Source: Setophaga petechia
Taxonomy: Eukaryota > Chordata > Aves > Passeriformes > Parulidae
NCBI GenBank assembly: GCA_024362935.1
Contig: JANCRA010000032.1
Location: 2,604,001 to 2,668,000, forward strand
Direction: 5' to 3'
Length of the DNA: 64,000 nucleotides
This document shows, piece by piece, positions 37,346 to 48,760 of this stretch. The notes below the pieces were generated by a model that saw nothing but the letters and a program-made list of their open reading frames with translations, did not search any database and was not told the DNA's origin. The translations under genes and the position numbers were made by a program. Every line of letters starts with the position of its first letter. Position 1 is the stretch's first letter.

Positions 37346-39622
37346 TTTGTTGTAGGTCTTCCCTAGCTAAGATTTATTTTGGAAGTGTCATACTGACTTT
37401 AAAAATCAGTAAACCTCACTCTTTTTGTGCTAGCCCAAATCTCTATTGGTACCAATTATGGTATCATTTATTTGTCACTACTGATTTAACTATTCTTGAA
37501 ACTGCCTACATAAAAATTCTTCACCAACAACTCCTCCCCAATAATCGACTCTAATATGTAACTATTCTTGCCACTACAAAAACTGTCCACTATTAAACCT
37601 TCCTCTCCCATTCAATTTCAGTCCCTTAGATTCTGTTATTCACTATGGCCACAAACAATAGATAATGTCTTTTTTCTTTCTTTCTTTTTTTGACAAGAAA
37701 TTCTTGGCAAGAACTTCTAAAATATTTGAAAATTATCTTCCCGTCTCTCACCTCACACCTCTCCTTTAAGGTAAGGAATGTCAAGACACTGACCCTTCCC
37801 TTACAGAGCAGACTTTCTGGATCTTTTATCACTTGTTGCTACTTTGAACCCCATCTAATGAATCTATTTTCTTTCCAGTGCACCATCCCAAAGCAGGCAC
37901 AGTACAAAGCAGAGCAAGAAGATTTCCTGTGTCTTACAGGGCAGTAGACTTCATACGTATTTCCTTAAACCTCTTTTTTTCTCAATTCCTATTGTTTTCT
38001 GCAATAATGTGATGAGTCATATGTAGCATGACTGTCATTCCTACCTATAATGCCAACATAAAACTTCTTCCCAATTCTTCATGTACACATTTGATTTTCT
38101 TTTTCTTTACAGCACCCCATGTTTTGACTGGGGCACTTTCACCCATCTTCAACTCACCATTTACCCCCCTTCCTGACTCAGGCTCCAAGTTAATCAAATT
38201 TGAATTTCAATCTCTTAATCAATTTAAATTCATAAATTTTAAATTTCCATCTCTTTGTCTACCTTTGTTGCTCCTCTCATCGTGGTGTTGTTCGAAATCC
38301 AGTAAGAATTCCCTGCCTCTAATCATCTGGATTCATTAAGGAAAATATCAAATGCCATCAAAAAAGGACAGATCATTGCAAAGCCCTTTTTACTCACTTA
38401 AAAATATTACAGTAAGCTATGAGCAACTGTGTCAGATGCAATTGTCTTGTCTAGCTTGGCTAAATTACACCCATGATAGTCTCAATAGTCTCTAGATGTG
38501 AGCAGCAATCAGGATTTTGGATGAGTTGTTACCAAAAATTGGTAAAAACAAAACTCCTTAACACTCATGTAGCATTAAGAAGCAGCATTCCTTATTTGGC
38601 TGGATGCGAGAGCGGGTATCTCATGGAAGCACAGAAGACTCAGGCTGAAGAAGAATTACAAGAAGCTACACTGAGCAGAAGTATGGGCTTTCCCCACCTC
38701 TAACACTAGGCTGTAATCAAGAGCAGTACCTCAAGATGTTGGCTAAGCCAGATCCCATTAAACACTCTGGTAGTAACTAAGTTTTATAATCCCATGAACA
38801 GATGAGCTAACCCAGCTAGCAGGTTTCAAAAAATGCCAGGAGCAAGGCAGTGCTGCAAAACCCCTTTGGTAGCAATCCTTTCCACTGCAGTTCTCCAAAA
38901 ATCACTGCTGCCAGAGGAGTTCTCCTGCAGCAGCCAGAAGACAGGCACAAAGATGCTGCAGACCTAAACACTGTCCCACCTGAACAGCTATACAGCTCTT
39001 CTGTATCATTCACCCAGGACAGGGTGTTCACTACCAGTAACCAAACCTACATTCCTGATTAGCTTCAATGAAATACAACTACTTTTAGTATCAGTAAGCT
39101 ATAGGCCAATTTCTTGTTGAAAACAAGCTTGAAATTTATTTTAGATAAAGAATAGAATAACATTCATGTTCTAGTGATAAAAAGAAAATTCTTATTTCCT
39201 TCCATTTCAGCTCCTGGAGGATATGCAACAGAATTTCCAAAGGAGACCAACATTTTCCTTCTATTTAACAGAAATTAAAGAGCCCCCTCCTCTTTAAACT
39301 GGCATAAATTTTTATAGTACCTTCCACTTTAGCATCCCAGCCCATCCCTTCCCTTCCCCTGCCTTCACTCCTCCTAGTTTGTAGCCCATTTAACTTTTTT
39401 GGTTGGTTGGTCTTAACTCACACATCAGTGGGAAATGAGCGTCTAACTCTGAAGATCAGAACACACAGCCAGAGAATTGTAGCAGAATTTACTTGCACAA
39501 CAGCTTCTCCTGGGATTCATGTAGAAACTAAGGTGGGTTATAGCTGCAAAATACATGTATCTTTCAGAATTTTCACCTTTTCTTAATGAGAATATGGCAT
39601 AACTACTGCCAAGGGGGATGAT

Positions 39623-39670
<48 letters not shown>
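39623..39670. repeat. (GATA)12 microsatellite
   Basis: Twelve perfect tandem GATA units (48 bp) in the large intron. Perfect arrays of this length are usually polymorphic. Confidence 0.97.
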
Positions 39671-39671
<1 letters not shown>

Positions 39672-42600
39672 GAAGGACAGATTCTGTCCTCCTTGCCTTG
39701 TTTCCTCTGTGGTTCTTGCTGTAGGACTCTTCTTCCTCTGGGAATAAATATTGCTGCTTCTTACTCCAAAATTAGCCACCCCTGGCTGAGGTTTTTTGTT
39801 TTAGTCACAGTTAGGTTTTGTTATCCTTGCTAAGTTTAGATGTTTTTGAACACTTACGACTATTGTGGCTGAGAACCAGCACTGCAATTCTAATTTTGCA
39901 AAAACAGACAGAGAAGAGAGAAGATGACATTTTTATTATAAAGTCTAGGCCATTTGCTCTCCAAATGAGAGAAAACTTCATGCTTAACAGAAAACACATT
40001 CAACCTTCATTACTTGAGCATGAGTGACTGTTCAGTGAACCAGGAAGCAAGATAAATATCTCAAAACTTTTCCTGGAGATCTTCACATGGGAATTTGTAT
40101 TGGTATACCAAATTAAGCCATTCCCATGTAGTGAGGAAAACCTGCAGTTATGACAACATCCCTGGATGAATTGAAAATCAGAAGTTCTTCAACCAATTCT
40201 TCATCATTAAAAAAGAATCATTAAATACACTAATTGTTTCAGGGTGCTGTGACAACTACATAGTTTAACCAATTCTGAAGGACTAAATTGCATCACATTT
40301 TCACAATAGATATTGCAGTACCTGCTCTCAACACTTCAAGTAGCCAAACATCTCCTAGAAGTGATGCAAGACACTGCCAACAACTGTCTTTGATCGAGAA
40401 TAAAAGTTACATACTTTAAATGAAAAAATACTTTAATTCTACCCTACCATGTCTGCATTATTCAGTGAAGTTATTTACCTTCCTTCCCAATTTCCACAGC
40501 CATCAGGAAGTTTGTTGATCCAAGGAAGGGAGTTTATTTAGCATTATGGAGCATAGGGCTCTTTCTGGAGCATTATGTACTCAGACCAATAGTCACATTA
40601 AAGAACAAAACATCTACACTACACATTTGACATAGCACACAACTGCTTTGATGCAAATTTTGTGATTGGTCTAATAGGTATGCAGTACTGTTCTGTACTG
40701 GTTAGACCTTAAGAGCAGTGCCTTCAGGGTAAAAAACCCACCACATTTCTTGAGCTCACAAGTGACGTGGTGAAGACCAGTGACACTGAACAGACCAGTA
40801 GTACCAGAAAACACAATTCAGTCAGAAGAGATGGTATTAAGCATAAAGTTATTCATTGCATAAGAGCTCACTTTTAAGAGGAACTCAAGGACATCTTAAA
40901 CTGAACTAACTGTGAATGTGAAGTGACTGCAGATCCTTTGAAAGTGTTTCTTCTGCACACCACAGCAATGAGCATTTTTTAAGATTCCATTTCCAACATG
41001 CACTTCATTCATGCTAACCATAGCACATTTTAAACCCTAAAAAATGGTCTTTCAACTGATTTGCAAGAATCCCCCAGGACAGCTCTTTTCCAGGTGCATT
41101 CAGGACTTGTACTGCTTCCTTACACCACCAGTGCTTCTACACATTGAATGAAGTCCAGAAAGCAACAAAGACCTTGGACTAATTTTGAAGACTCTCTCCA
41201 ATGACCAGAGATATTTCAGTCAACCTTCTTCAAAGACAGTTATTTAAAAAGCAAAATCATATAATTAGTCATTTCATGCAAATAGCAACATCTGACTTGT
41301 GAAATGTTATTCACATAATCAAACCTCTGGGTAAGATACAGCCATGCTCTTTCCAGCAATGAATATTTCCTTCAGCTCCTGGCAACTTCTCAGCGTATCT
41401 TAAAGTTTGCAAAGCATTGTTCTGCTGAGACAAACTTTTGTGCTTTAAAGTCTGTATCACTTAGAAGTATCTAAATCCTATCCTGTATGGACTAAGTCCA
41501 CAAACATTTACTAGAGGAAGGTATGATCTACAAAATGTCAGATCATCCCAGTCTAATTGGTATTCTACAAATGATGCTGCATTTTAAGTGACAATCATCC
41601 AAGATCTTAGTTTCTAAATTAAAATTAATCACTTGAAAACTGATTAGGGTAGTTAAAAAAAAAGCATTATGCTTCTGCTTTAAAAAGAAGAATTTGTTTT
41701 AGTTATCGTTGAGCAATTTGAGGGGGGGAGTTTTTCCTTTAAGAAAGTGCAAAACAGCATTTTCTTTCTAGCTGTAGATTTAACTTGCAGTCCAAAGATT
41801 GACAAATACCTACAGGAATCTAAATGCAATGAAAAACAAAATACGATCATCAAAGAATGCCACACCCCACAGCCTTTCAGTGAATGGGAACAGCAAGCTA
41901 TGTTTGTTTCTAACTTAGCCACTCAAAAATTTGTAATGAAAGCATTATCAATGAATTAAAATACCATCCCACAAGGCTATAAAATTACATTGAACTGGAA
42001 AAAATAACTTCAGCAAATATTTCTCATCAGTTTCTGAAACCTTTCCATTGTGCATTGACTGAAAATGTGGTACTGAATTAACTCAAATCTGTTCAGACTT
42101 TGAATAACCTGTGAAAAAATTAAAAAACAATGTTGCATGTATGAGCATCTCTTGAACAATATTATTTAGACTTTATTTTCATGACTGTGACTTATGATTA
42201 GTTAACAAATTACTGATGTCCTGTTACACTGATTTTTATTTCATAAACTATCATAATGCTCAACAGCAAGATCTTGAAGAAGATAAATGCAGAACTTTTA
42301 TACCAGCATTAAGAAAGTATTGATTTTAAGCATTCAGATAGAAAACAAAAGTATTAAAAAAGAGCAGTCTAACTAACAAAAGCTTAAATTGTTGCCAAGT
42401 GCCATATATTGCATATTCTCCAAATACTAGGTTTTTGTTGATTTAGCAGAGACTTTTCTTTGTGTCATGTTTTGACAAAAGAGAACAAGGCTTGCAGACC
42501 ATATATCAGGTAAGAAAGAAAAAAACATATGGAAGAATTCCATAGAAACATATCTTTGCTGAAGTGAGAAAAAAATTCTTACAAGGTTTTTAAGCAAGAA

Positions 42601-43921
42601 ATTAGTAAAAATGTAGCTACTGAATTGGTTAGCAGTCAAAATGAAGAAAGTACTACCTTCCAGTGCTCTTCAGACACCCTTTTCTTGTCTTAGCCACATC
42701 TAGGCTTTTATTGTCTAATTAAAAATCTCTATCTATTACCATAACCTTGAGAACCTGACATTTTTCCTGCTGCTTGCATTCAGAAGGGCAGCCTACCAAC
42801 CAACTGCTACAGCAGAGATCACAAAGCATCTGCTTCTTCCACAAGTGTCCAATGAAAAAAAAAAAAAAACAGAAATGCCACAGAACTCATCTGCTTCTTT
42901 TTTACTTTAATAGGTGGCCATGCTACAACAGACAGTATTCCTGGAAAACCTCAGCTTCCTCTAATTGGACTTGAGGCACAACTGAAAATAATGTTTTCTG
43001 CAGAACAATCAGAACAAACAATCACTGAAGATGATTATTAGTTTTAGAATTACTTGATCTTTGAAGGACATAGTCTCCTACTTTTCAAGAGATCAGATGT
43101 TTATAATATAAAAAACCAATCCTTTCTTCTTCTAGAAAACATTGCAGAACAAGTTTATTTGCTTTACTGAAGGACAAAACCAAATCACCTTACTTTCATA
43201 AACAATCCCAACCCTCAGAAAAACTGGATTTCAGGGTTCACAGGGAGTGCAGTAAGATCAAAGATATATGAACAGATAAAAGTCTACTATACAAAACAGT
43301 TACTTAAGTATTTTATAAAATTGCTTGTTATTTTAACAGATGCATTTCCTATTACCTAGTGGATTTCATAATTGTATTTCACTTCTTACATGGTACTTTA
43401 ACAAAAAGTATTTTAATTTTTTTTTTTCAAAGACAGCAAGAAAAGTCTTCCAACAGTGTTGACTGGCAGTTTGCCACTGCCATCAGTAAATCACCAGGGA
43501 AGACAGAAAGCAGAACCAAAAATAACATTCTCTAGTTGGGTCCATTGGCCATATGTTACACACGAAAAAAAAATAAATAAGCCACCAACCAAAAACAAAC
43601 ATATGTTTCTCCAACAACCATAAACCAAGAAACAAAAGAATAATAAAATCGAACCACAACTCCTCAGCCTTGACCAACCCATTCCTCCAAGAGCAGCACT
43701 TGCTTTTGCTAAGGTATCTTTCTCTTTTTTTCCCCCTTTTTAAATGAGGACCACTCACAGTTAATTTTCCTGAACTTCTTAGCAAGTGTTTATTTCTCAC
43801 CAAGGCAGTACCTTCTGTAGCAGAGCTAGTGAACAAGCAATTTACAGATTGCCACCATACAGCAGCAGCACACAGAAATGCAGCCACATGAAGGTGATTA
43901 GGTTTTGGAGGTTTTCCTTAC

Positions 43922-44015
43922 CTTTCCCATTTTGCCATGCAGTATACCAGGACAAACTGAGGAAAGTAGTGATGAAAACTAACACGGTGGCCACAGTTCC
44001 ATTTCGGAGCCTCAT
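43922..44015 (-). CDS. MGAT4A: MGAT4A coding exon 2: start codon, cytosolic tail and membrane anchor
   Basis: This exon encodes residues 1-31, starting [10 protein letters not shown] and ending WYTAWQNGK, plus the first base of codon 32. A short basic tail (residues 1-6) is followed by about 20 hydrophobic residues (roughly 7-27), the single signal anchor of a type II Golgi glycosyltransferase. The start was chosen because it gives the conserved [11 protein letters not shown]-terminus and has a purine (G) at -3. The donor is AAG|GTAAGG, with GT at 43921-43920. The split codon is completed by AA at the start of exon 3, giving Glu. An ATG five bases upstream is in another frame and stops after two codons. 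The upstream part of this exon is listed separately as leader. Confidence 0.95.
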
Positions 44016-44235
44016 CTCATTTCAGCATCACACTTGCTTATGTTCTGCTAGTGGTGAGGACTGATCACTTGGGCTTGCTGCAATGAAGTCAGCTCCAGTA
44101 CTCCAGCACAGCTGGACAGCAACAACACGAAATGTAGCTCTCACATATCAGATCTATCATAAATCAATCCATTCCAAACTGCTGGATGCTTTCTCATAGT
44201 TCTCATCAATCCAGCTTCTCTTTATTCTTCTAGTT
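44016..44235 (-). other. MGAT4A: 5' untranslated part of MGAT4A exon 2 (inferred acceptor)
   Basis: Read on the minus strand, a pyrimidine-rich stretch ending in TTTAAACAG lies just above 44235 and is the best acceptor upstream of the start codon, giving a 220-nt leader segment. A second possible acceptor ends in TGCTGTCCAG near 44111 and would shorten the leader. The segment carries seven ATGs before the main start. Two open reading frames longer than 20 codons lie at 44206-44141 and 44160-44089. Very short ones start at 44028 and 44020; the second ends in a TGA that overlaps the main ATG. The splice boundary is not proven; the leader sequence and its ATGs are directly visible. Confidence 0.55.
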
Positions 44236-47200
44236 CTGTTTAAAGGAAACAAAATTTTAACAGATTATGCCAAAAATACTTACAAGAGTCCCCCAAGAAC
44301 TGAAATACACTACATCTTCTGTGTCTTAGGTGCACCACCCTCTCACTGCCTCAGTCTTGGCTCAGAGAACAGAACTTGTTAGATTAATGTGTGCCTTTTC
44401 TAAGACTATTTGCATCTGGGGGAGCTGTATTTCACAGGAATTTGGTCACTGAAGGACAAACACATCACCAACACTACAATTTGATTCTCAACTGAAGGGA
44501 AAGTCATGTGTCACCTGGCAGGTGTCAAACTGATACAACAGCTGCTTCCAGGATGCCATAACTTTCAGGAGGCCCCAGTCCTAAGACCTCAATTCAACAA
44601 AACCCCTCCGAAATCAGTAGGTCTCATGTAACTACAGGAGCAGAACTGTCTCCAGTGAGTTGACAGACCAGAGTTTGAACACTGTGTACAAACCTACAGA
44701 TCTCATCTTTGCTCAGTGCAACAGGATTTGATCCATCCACGACAATTTTTTTCCCTATCTCAGCTGCAGCTAAAGCACAGACTACAGCCCCACCTGCAGC
44801 AACTGCTCAATCCATATCAACTGGCATCAACTCAGAACCTCCCAAAAAGCCATGGTTTGCTCCTCTATACCACACAGGCAAGTTACCTACAGTTCAGTTT
44901 TATCCCTCAGGAAAGTTCCATACCCCGGTATTAGAAAATCATCAACTGGCCAAACCCAGCCAGTTATGTTAATCACAACATCCTAAGCAGGACAAAGAGA
45001 GTATAGGGCAATAAACAAACTGACTTTAAAAGAGAGGGGAAAGCTTTTCGAAGTATTAAATCATCTCTACAGTAGTCAAACATTAGCAGTCAACATTCTC
45101 TCAAGGCATTGCCAAGTTTTTTCCCCCACTATAAACTATATCTGATGCAAGTATGTTACTCAGCAATAAATAACTTGCTCTGCATTTTCTTTGGAAGCAG
45201 TCTCTGTCACCTTCTTGCCTTGCTGCATTCAGATCAACAGGGGAAAAAACACTATTATTATGGTACCAAGAGATTCCAGTCCAATTTGAACTATTCTTCC
45301 CAAGCTTATATCACAGCACATATTATCTCTACCAAAGGGCCCACAAAACAAGGCATAACCAACAAGCATGGTTAACAAAAGAATGGAAACAATCAATAAA
45401 GTTGCAGAACTACACGCTCTTGTGTCCAAATCTCGGTCACGCCATCTAGGTTACTGGAAGTGTTTACTTTTGGACCACAGTCACCTCACCTATAATGGCA
45501 GTAACGTGCTCTATTTGAGGAACTTCATGCACAGATAGGTTTGTGGTTTTAAACATTAACTCAGAAACCCCACAGTACCTATGAGGAAGGGAACAAATGC
45601 AAGTACATGAGAAGCAGACACAGTGGAGGATAAAATTCATGAGAAGCAAAATAATGAATTGGAATAGGAAGAACTGCAAAACACCTTACGACATGAGAAA
45701 CCCAAGCTCAATACAATGATAAAGACAACTGAGACACCTATAAACAGCTAATACAGAGAGCACAGAATGCCAGGAAATACCATCAGCACCAGAACGGGAG
45801 ATGGACACAATTAAAGCCAGAAGTATCAGCAATGATAATTGTCTAGATAAACTTTAATAGCAAGGAGAGGCAAAGATCCCAAGTCCTAAAGTTTTTAAGG
45901 ACTGTCTATGTGAATTTAGGAAGTTCATGTGATTCCCAAACTACCAGATAAGCAACTAGGATACCGAGACTAACGGTTCAACTCAGGAGAAGTGTCTCAG
46001 AAGCAAGGATGTTGTTACCCTGTTTCAGTGTCCTGAAACTGTAACTTAGCTTCCCCACTATTTCAGCATCACACCGATCTCCTGGAGCAGCTCAGGTGTG
46101 CACAAAGGACCAGGCTGCAAGCTAGGGGGATTATCCAGGGAGGGCAACTGGCAGCTGGTCCAATGTGCAAACAAGAGAGGGCACCCAGGAGAGCAAAAAT
46201 ATTATCCGATAATGCAAGGAACCTTCTGCCTTTCCAGAAAACACAGGCATAATTTTTGCGTTTGCTGCAACAAAACCAAGGTGCTGTGATCAGGGCCTCT
46301 CATTGTGCCATCTGAATCCTCAAAAATAGAGCCAGAAAAAATTCAGAAAACAAAAAAATAAAAGGAATAGTAGCAACCTGATTCAACTAGCAGTCAGTAT
46401 GCACAACATGCGTGTCAAATCAATAACTATCATGAGTTTGAGTTGGCTGGTTCTGCTTTCATCCTTTTCTTTGGGTGTTGTAACCACTCCTCTTAGCACA
46501 GGCACCAGCAGCTCAGCTACAGCTCAGCAGTACTCAGATGATTATTTAAGCATTTCACTATATCAAACGGCATACATCAAGGCAATGCATAAACCAGACA
46601 TGTTCCAGCTTTTAAAAATATATATAGCTAAACCAGCAGAAACACATATGTAGTTGCACATAAATTATTTAAGTCCCAGGTGGTCACTTTAGGTTTGTTC
46701 AATAATTTACAGCACAATCTAAACAAATTTAGCTGAGGGGTAATCCAGTTTGAGATGACAGTATGATAGGGTATAACTAGACAGATGAAGACTATGAAAT
46801 TTGCCAGTGCCATTGTGACCTGAACCTTTCCCACTGCAGACTAAAAGGAATGACCCGGCTGGATACTGAAGGCCAAGGGTGCTGAAGGTGCCAGCACCTC
46901 TCGGATGCTGAGCAGAACCCTACTGAATCACGTCTTAAATAAACCAAGAAGTTTCTGCTTGTATCCAGACACTCCCAAAATACATACAAAGCATATTCCC
47001 AATCGCAAACCATAAAAACTGATACACTCCAGTGCGCCTGCAAAGGCTCTTCACATAGCTGCTGAAGGGCTGGATGGTGCGGGATCACAGCACGAAGCGT
47101 GCCAGACTTCCGAGACCCATCCTGCCGGGAGGGTGCGAAATCTCCTACCGCGGTAGCGCTGCTGCACTGAGAAGGGCGCTCTTGAAGGCATGGAAGAACA

Positions 47201-48090
47201 GCCCGAGAAGAAACGGCAGCTAAAAGGCGAAGGCGGCGGGGACCAGCTAAACAGGGGTTTTTCCACCGTGTTTCCACTGGCACGCTCCCCCACAGCCCGT
47301 GGTGCGCAGCCCGCCGCCGCCACCGCCGCCCTGGCATCCCGCAGCCCTCAAAGGCGGGGAAGGGGGACCGGCTGCCTCCGTGGAACCCCTCCGAGTTAGT
47401 CAGGACCTCCCCTGCTGCCCCTCCGCCTCGGTCGCAGCTATCTCGTCGGGAAAGCGAAAAAGCGGGGGGGGGACGGGCACCGGGAGCCGCCAGCTCTGCC
47501 GGGCGGCAGAGGGCGAGAGCTGACGGGGACGGAGGGAGGGAGGGAGGCGGGGAGGGAGAGCGCCGGTCCGGGGAGCTGCGCGGCGCCCGGGGCATCGCGG
47601 CGAGGCTGCGGGGGAAGGCAGACACAGGAAACTGCAAACTCTGCCGAACGCCCCTGCGATCGCAGCGCGCGGCGAGGAGGAAGAAGGGTGGGAAGCGGGG
47701 TATCCCCAGGCACCCCAGCAGGAGAGGGAGAGAGAGGACGCAGCGCCGCTCTACCCCGGAGCCCGGCGGGCACCCCCGAGCCGCGGGCCAAGGGAGAGGG
47801 CAGCAGCAAGTCCTGCGGAGGAGCGGCCGGCGCTCCCCGCACCGCCACGCAGGTGCACGGAGCGCAGAGGAGAGCGGGCGGGCAGATGGCGGAGCAGGAC
47901 GGCCCCCAGCCTCCCTCCGGCGACACCGCAGAGACCCGCGGGGAGAGGAAGCGCCTCCGCCGCGCTGCCGCTCCAGAGGGTGAGGAGAGCCGCCCGTCCC
48001 CGGACCCCCCCCGGAGTCGAGCCGGCTGTCCGCAGGGGCGCGGGGCGCGCAGGGGCAGCGGGACGCGCTGAGCGCCGCTGCCGTGCTCAC
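44236..48090 (-). other. Presumed first MGAT4A intron (5' UTR intron)
   Basis: Lies between the inferred acceptor above 44235 and the inferred exon-1 donor at 48091. The part below about 47000 is AT-rich and carries no recognised element; the part above is CpG island. An imperfect (CCG)n run occurs at about 47311-47330. Alternative first exons within it cannot be excluded. Confidence 0.55.
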
Positions 48091-48245
48091 CTGTGCGCGG
48101 CGCTCCGGCACGGCGGACCCGCGGGGCGCGGGGGCTGTGCGGGCTCCGCCGGGGCTCTCGCTCCCCTTCCCCGCCCGCCCCCCGCGTCAGCGGCGCGCCC
48201 AGCCCCGGCGACCGCCCCCCGCCCCGAGCGCCATGGAGCGCGCGG
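48091..48245 (-). other. MGAT4A: Candidate non-coding exon 1 of MGAT4A
   Basis: On the minus strand the sequence GCGCACAG|GTGAGCAC at 48098-48083 is a near-ideal splice donor (CAG|GTGAG), the best in the island. An inverted CCAAT box at 48313-48317 lies about 70 bp before the proposed start, the usual spacing. The transcription start near 48245 is a guess from that spacing; no TATA box serves this strand. Splicing to the exon-2 acceptor would give a spliced leader with several ATGs. Confidence 0.45.
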
Positions 48246-48280
48246 AGCCCCGCCCCGCCCACCCGCCGACACCGCGGGCA

Positions 48281-48317
48281 GCCAATGGGCGCCGCCGCGG
48301 ATGGCGCCTCTCATTGG
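48281..48317. promoter_or_regulatory. Pair of oppositely oriented CCAAT boxes
   Basis: GCCAATGGG occurs on the plus strand at 48281-48289 and CTCAGCCAATGA on the minus strand, its CCAAT covering 48317-48313. NF-Y binds such boxes. Their opposite orientation, about 30 bp apart and between a minus-strand exon-1 candidate and a plus-strand TATA box, suggests a bidirectional promoter. Confidence 0.7.
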
Positions 48318-48349
48318 CTGAGCCGTCTGTCACTCTCTTCGGCCGCGGC

Positions 48350-48356
48350 TATAAAT
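48350..48356 (+). promoter_or_regulatory. TATA box (plus strand, divergent from MGAT4A)
   Basis: TATAAAT in the context 'gcggctataaatggcgctg'. An initiator-like CTCAGC lies about 32 bp downstream, with the A at 48382. GC boxes and CCAAT elements lie at the right distance upstream. A TATA box inside a CpG island, pointing away from the only recognised gene, implies a separate transcript. Confidence 0.65.
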
Positions 48357-48381
48357 GGCGCTGTCTCGCAAAGCCTCCCTC

Positions 48382-48760
48382 AGCGGCTGCGGCGGGAGCT
48401 GAGAGCGGGGGTGGTGTTTTGGAGTGCCGCTTTCGGCAGCGTGTTCCCTTTTTTGGAGCCGTGCTTGGGGGTTTGTGGCTTTGGGAGAGCCCCAGGAAAG
48501 GCTTAGCTGCGCGAGCGCTTGAGTGCTCATTGCCCCCTGGCGACGCGCACTCTGAACTTGGCTCAGGGCTGAGCCCCTAGCCTACTACGTGGGTGTTTCT
48601 CCGTCTGCCTGTCAGTGCCGCACAAGCCGCACGTATCGATGCCCCGTGTGACCTGCCGGCTCACCACGTACAAGAAGTCACAGTCATGAATTTCACCGTT
48701 GAGTTCATACCCTGCTAATAAACACCTCCCGGAGCTTGGATTGGGAGGTGTTGAAATTAA
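48382..48760 (+). ncRNA. Hypothetical divergent transcript, first segment
   Basis: Predicted from the plus-strand TATA box only. The sequence downstream has no convincing coding frame. An AATAAA at 48719-48724 and a perfect hairpin overlapping it lie about 335 nt from the predicted start, so a short polyadenylated or early-terminated RNA is possible. Alternatively the transcript continues, for example through a donor-like 'tctgtgagtaatcc' near 49000. Nothing in the sequence gives a function. Confidence 0.3.
48721..48752 (+). repeat. Perfect 10-bp inverted repeat (hairpin) at an AATAAA
   Basis: Arms 'aacacctccc' (48721-48730) and 'gggaggtgtt' (48743-48752) are exact reverse complements with a 12-nt loop. 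In RNA, two G-U pairs could extend the stem to 12 bp. The left arm overlaps an AATAAA hexamer, so folding and polyadenylation signal use might compete. Confidence 0.8.

Larger units (their letters stand above)
20550..43921 (-). other. Large MGAT4A intron between exons 2 and 3 (23.4 kb)
   Basis: Largely AT-rich. Near exon 3 it is GC-richer (20550-21540) and contains a duplicated exon-3 edge. Further away it holds CR1 fragments near 23462-23966, 25475-25620, 31625-32665 and 37250-37345. It also has an A/C-only tract near 29712-29880, a C-rich patch near 33895-34260, G-runs at 36915-36942 and a GATA microsatellite at 39623-39670. No second gene or processed pseudogene is recognised. Regulatory elements are plausible in a first coding intron but cannot be named from sequence alone. 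Confidence 0.8.
1..48091 (-). other. MGAT4A: MGAT4A gene, 5' half (transcription unit, 3' end outside window)
   Basis: MGAT4A transfers GlcNAc from UDP-GlcNAc in beta-1,4 linkage to the alpha-1,3 mannose arm of N-glycan cores in the Golgi, creating tri- and tetra-antennary glycans. Eight coding exons are visible on the minus strand, and joined they read continuously from the initiator Met to residue 296 plus one base. The mammalian protein is about 535 residues, so a little over half is here. The introns between coding exons are about 23.4, 2.5, 2.5, 10.0, 0.55, 0.62 and 1.4 kb, followed by more than 2.2 kb of the next one. A non-coding first exon in the CpG island is inferred, with its donor at 48091. 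The paralogue MGAT4B was considered, but the N-terminal stem sequence matches the A isozyme closely from recall. Recognition is strong; the limits of the untranslated part are inferred. Confidence 0.93.
47080..48570. promoter_or_regulatory. MGAT4A: CpG island promoter of MGAT4A
   Basis: About 1.5 kb of GC-rich, CpG-dense sequence in an otherwise AT-rich window, densest at 47290-48310. It lies upstream of the start-codon exon and is the obvious promoter. It contains GC boxes (for example the 'ccccgccccgcccacc' run near 48249-48264), oppositely oriented CCAAT boxes, a plus-strand 'cagatggcgg' resembling a YY1 site near 47883, and a G-quadruplex motif at 47534-47556. Long open frames on both strands (up to 439 codons) are a by-product of low stop frequency in GC-rich DNA and are not called genes. 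Confidence 0.9.

Noticed and set aside
46399..46653. 84-codon frame on the plus strand with a signal-peptide-like N-terminus
   Set aside because: Hydrophobic stretches of this kind are common by chance in AT-rich DNA; no splice sites or family match support it.
46792..48111. 439-codon open frame on the minus strand across the CpG island
   Set aside because: Low-complexity Pro/Arg/Ser/Gly-rich translation expected where GC content removes stops. It overlaps the probable promoter and exon 1, runs into AT-rich sequence and resembles no family.
47438..48262. 274-codon open frame on the minus strand in the CpG island
   Set aside because: Same reason: a compositional artefact in another frame of the same GC-rich DNA.
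48232..48580. Plus-strand ATG in perfect Kozak context (gccatgg) opening a frame of about 115 codons
   Set aside because: The ATG lies upstream of the TATA box, so the predicted transcript would not include it. The translation is Ala/Pro/Arg-rich without a domain.
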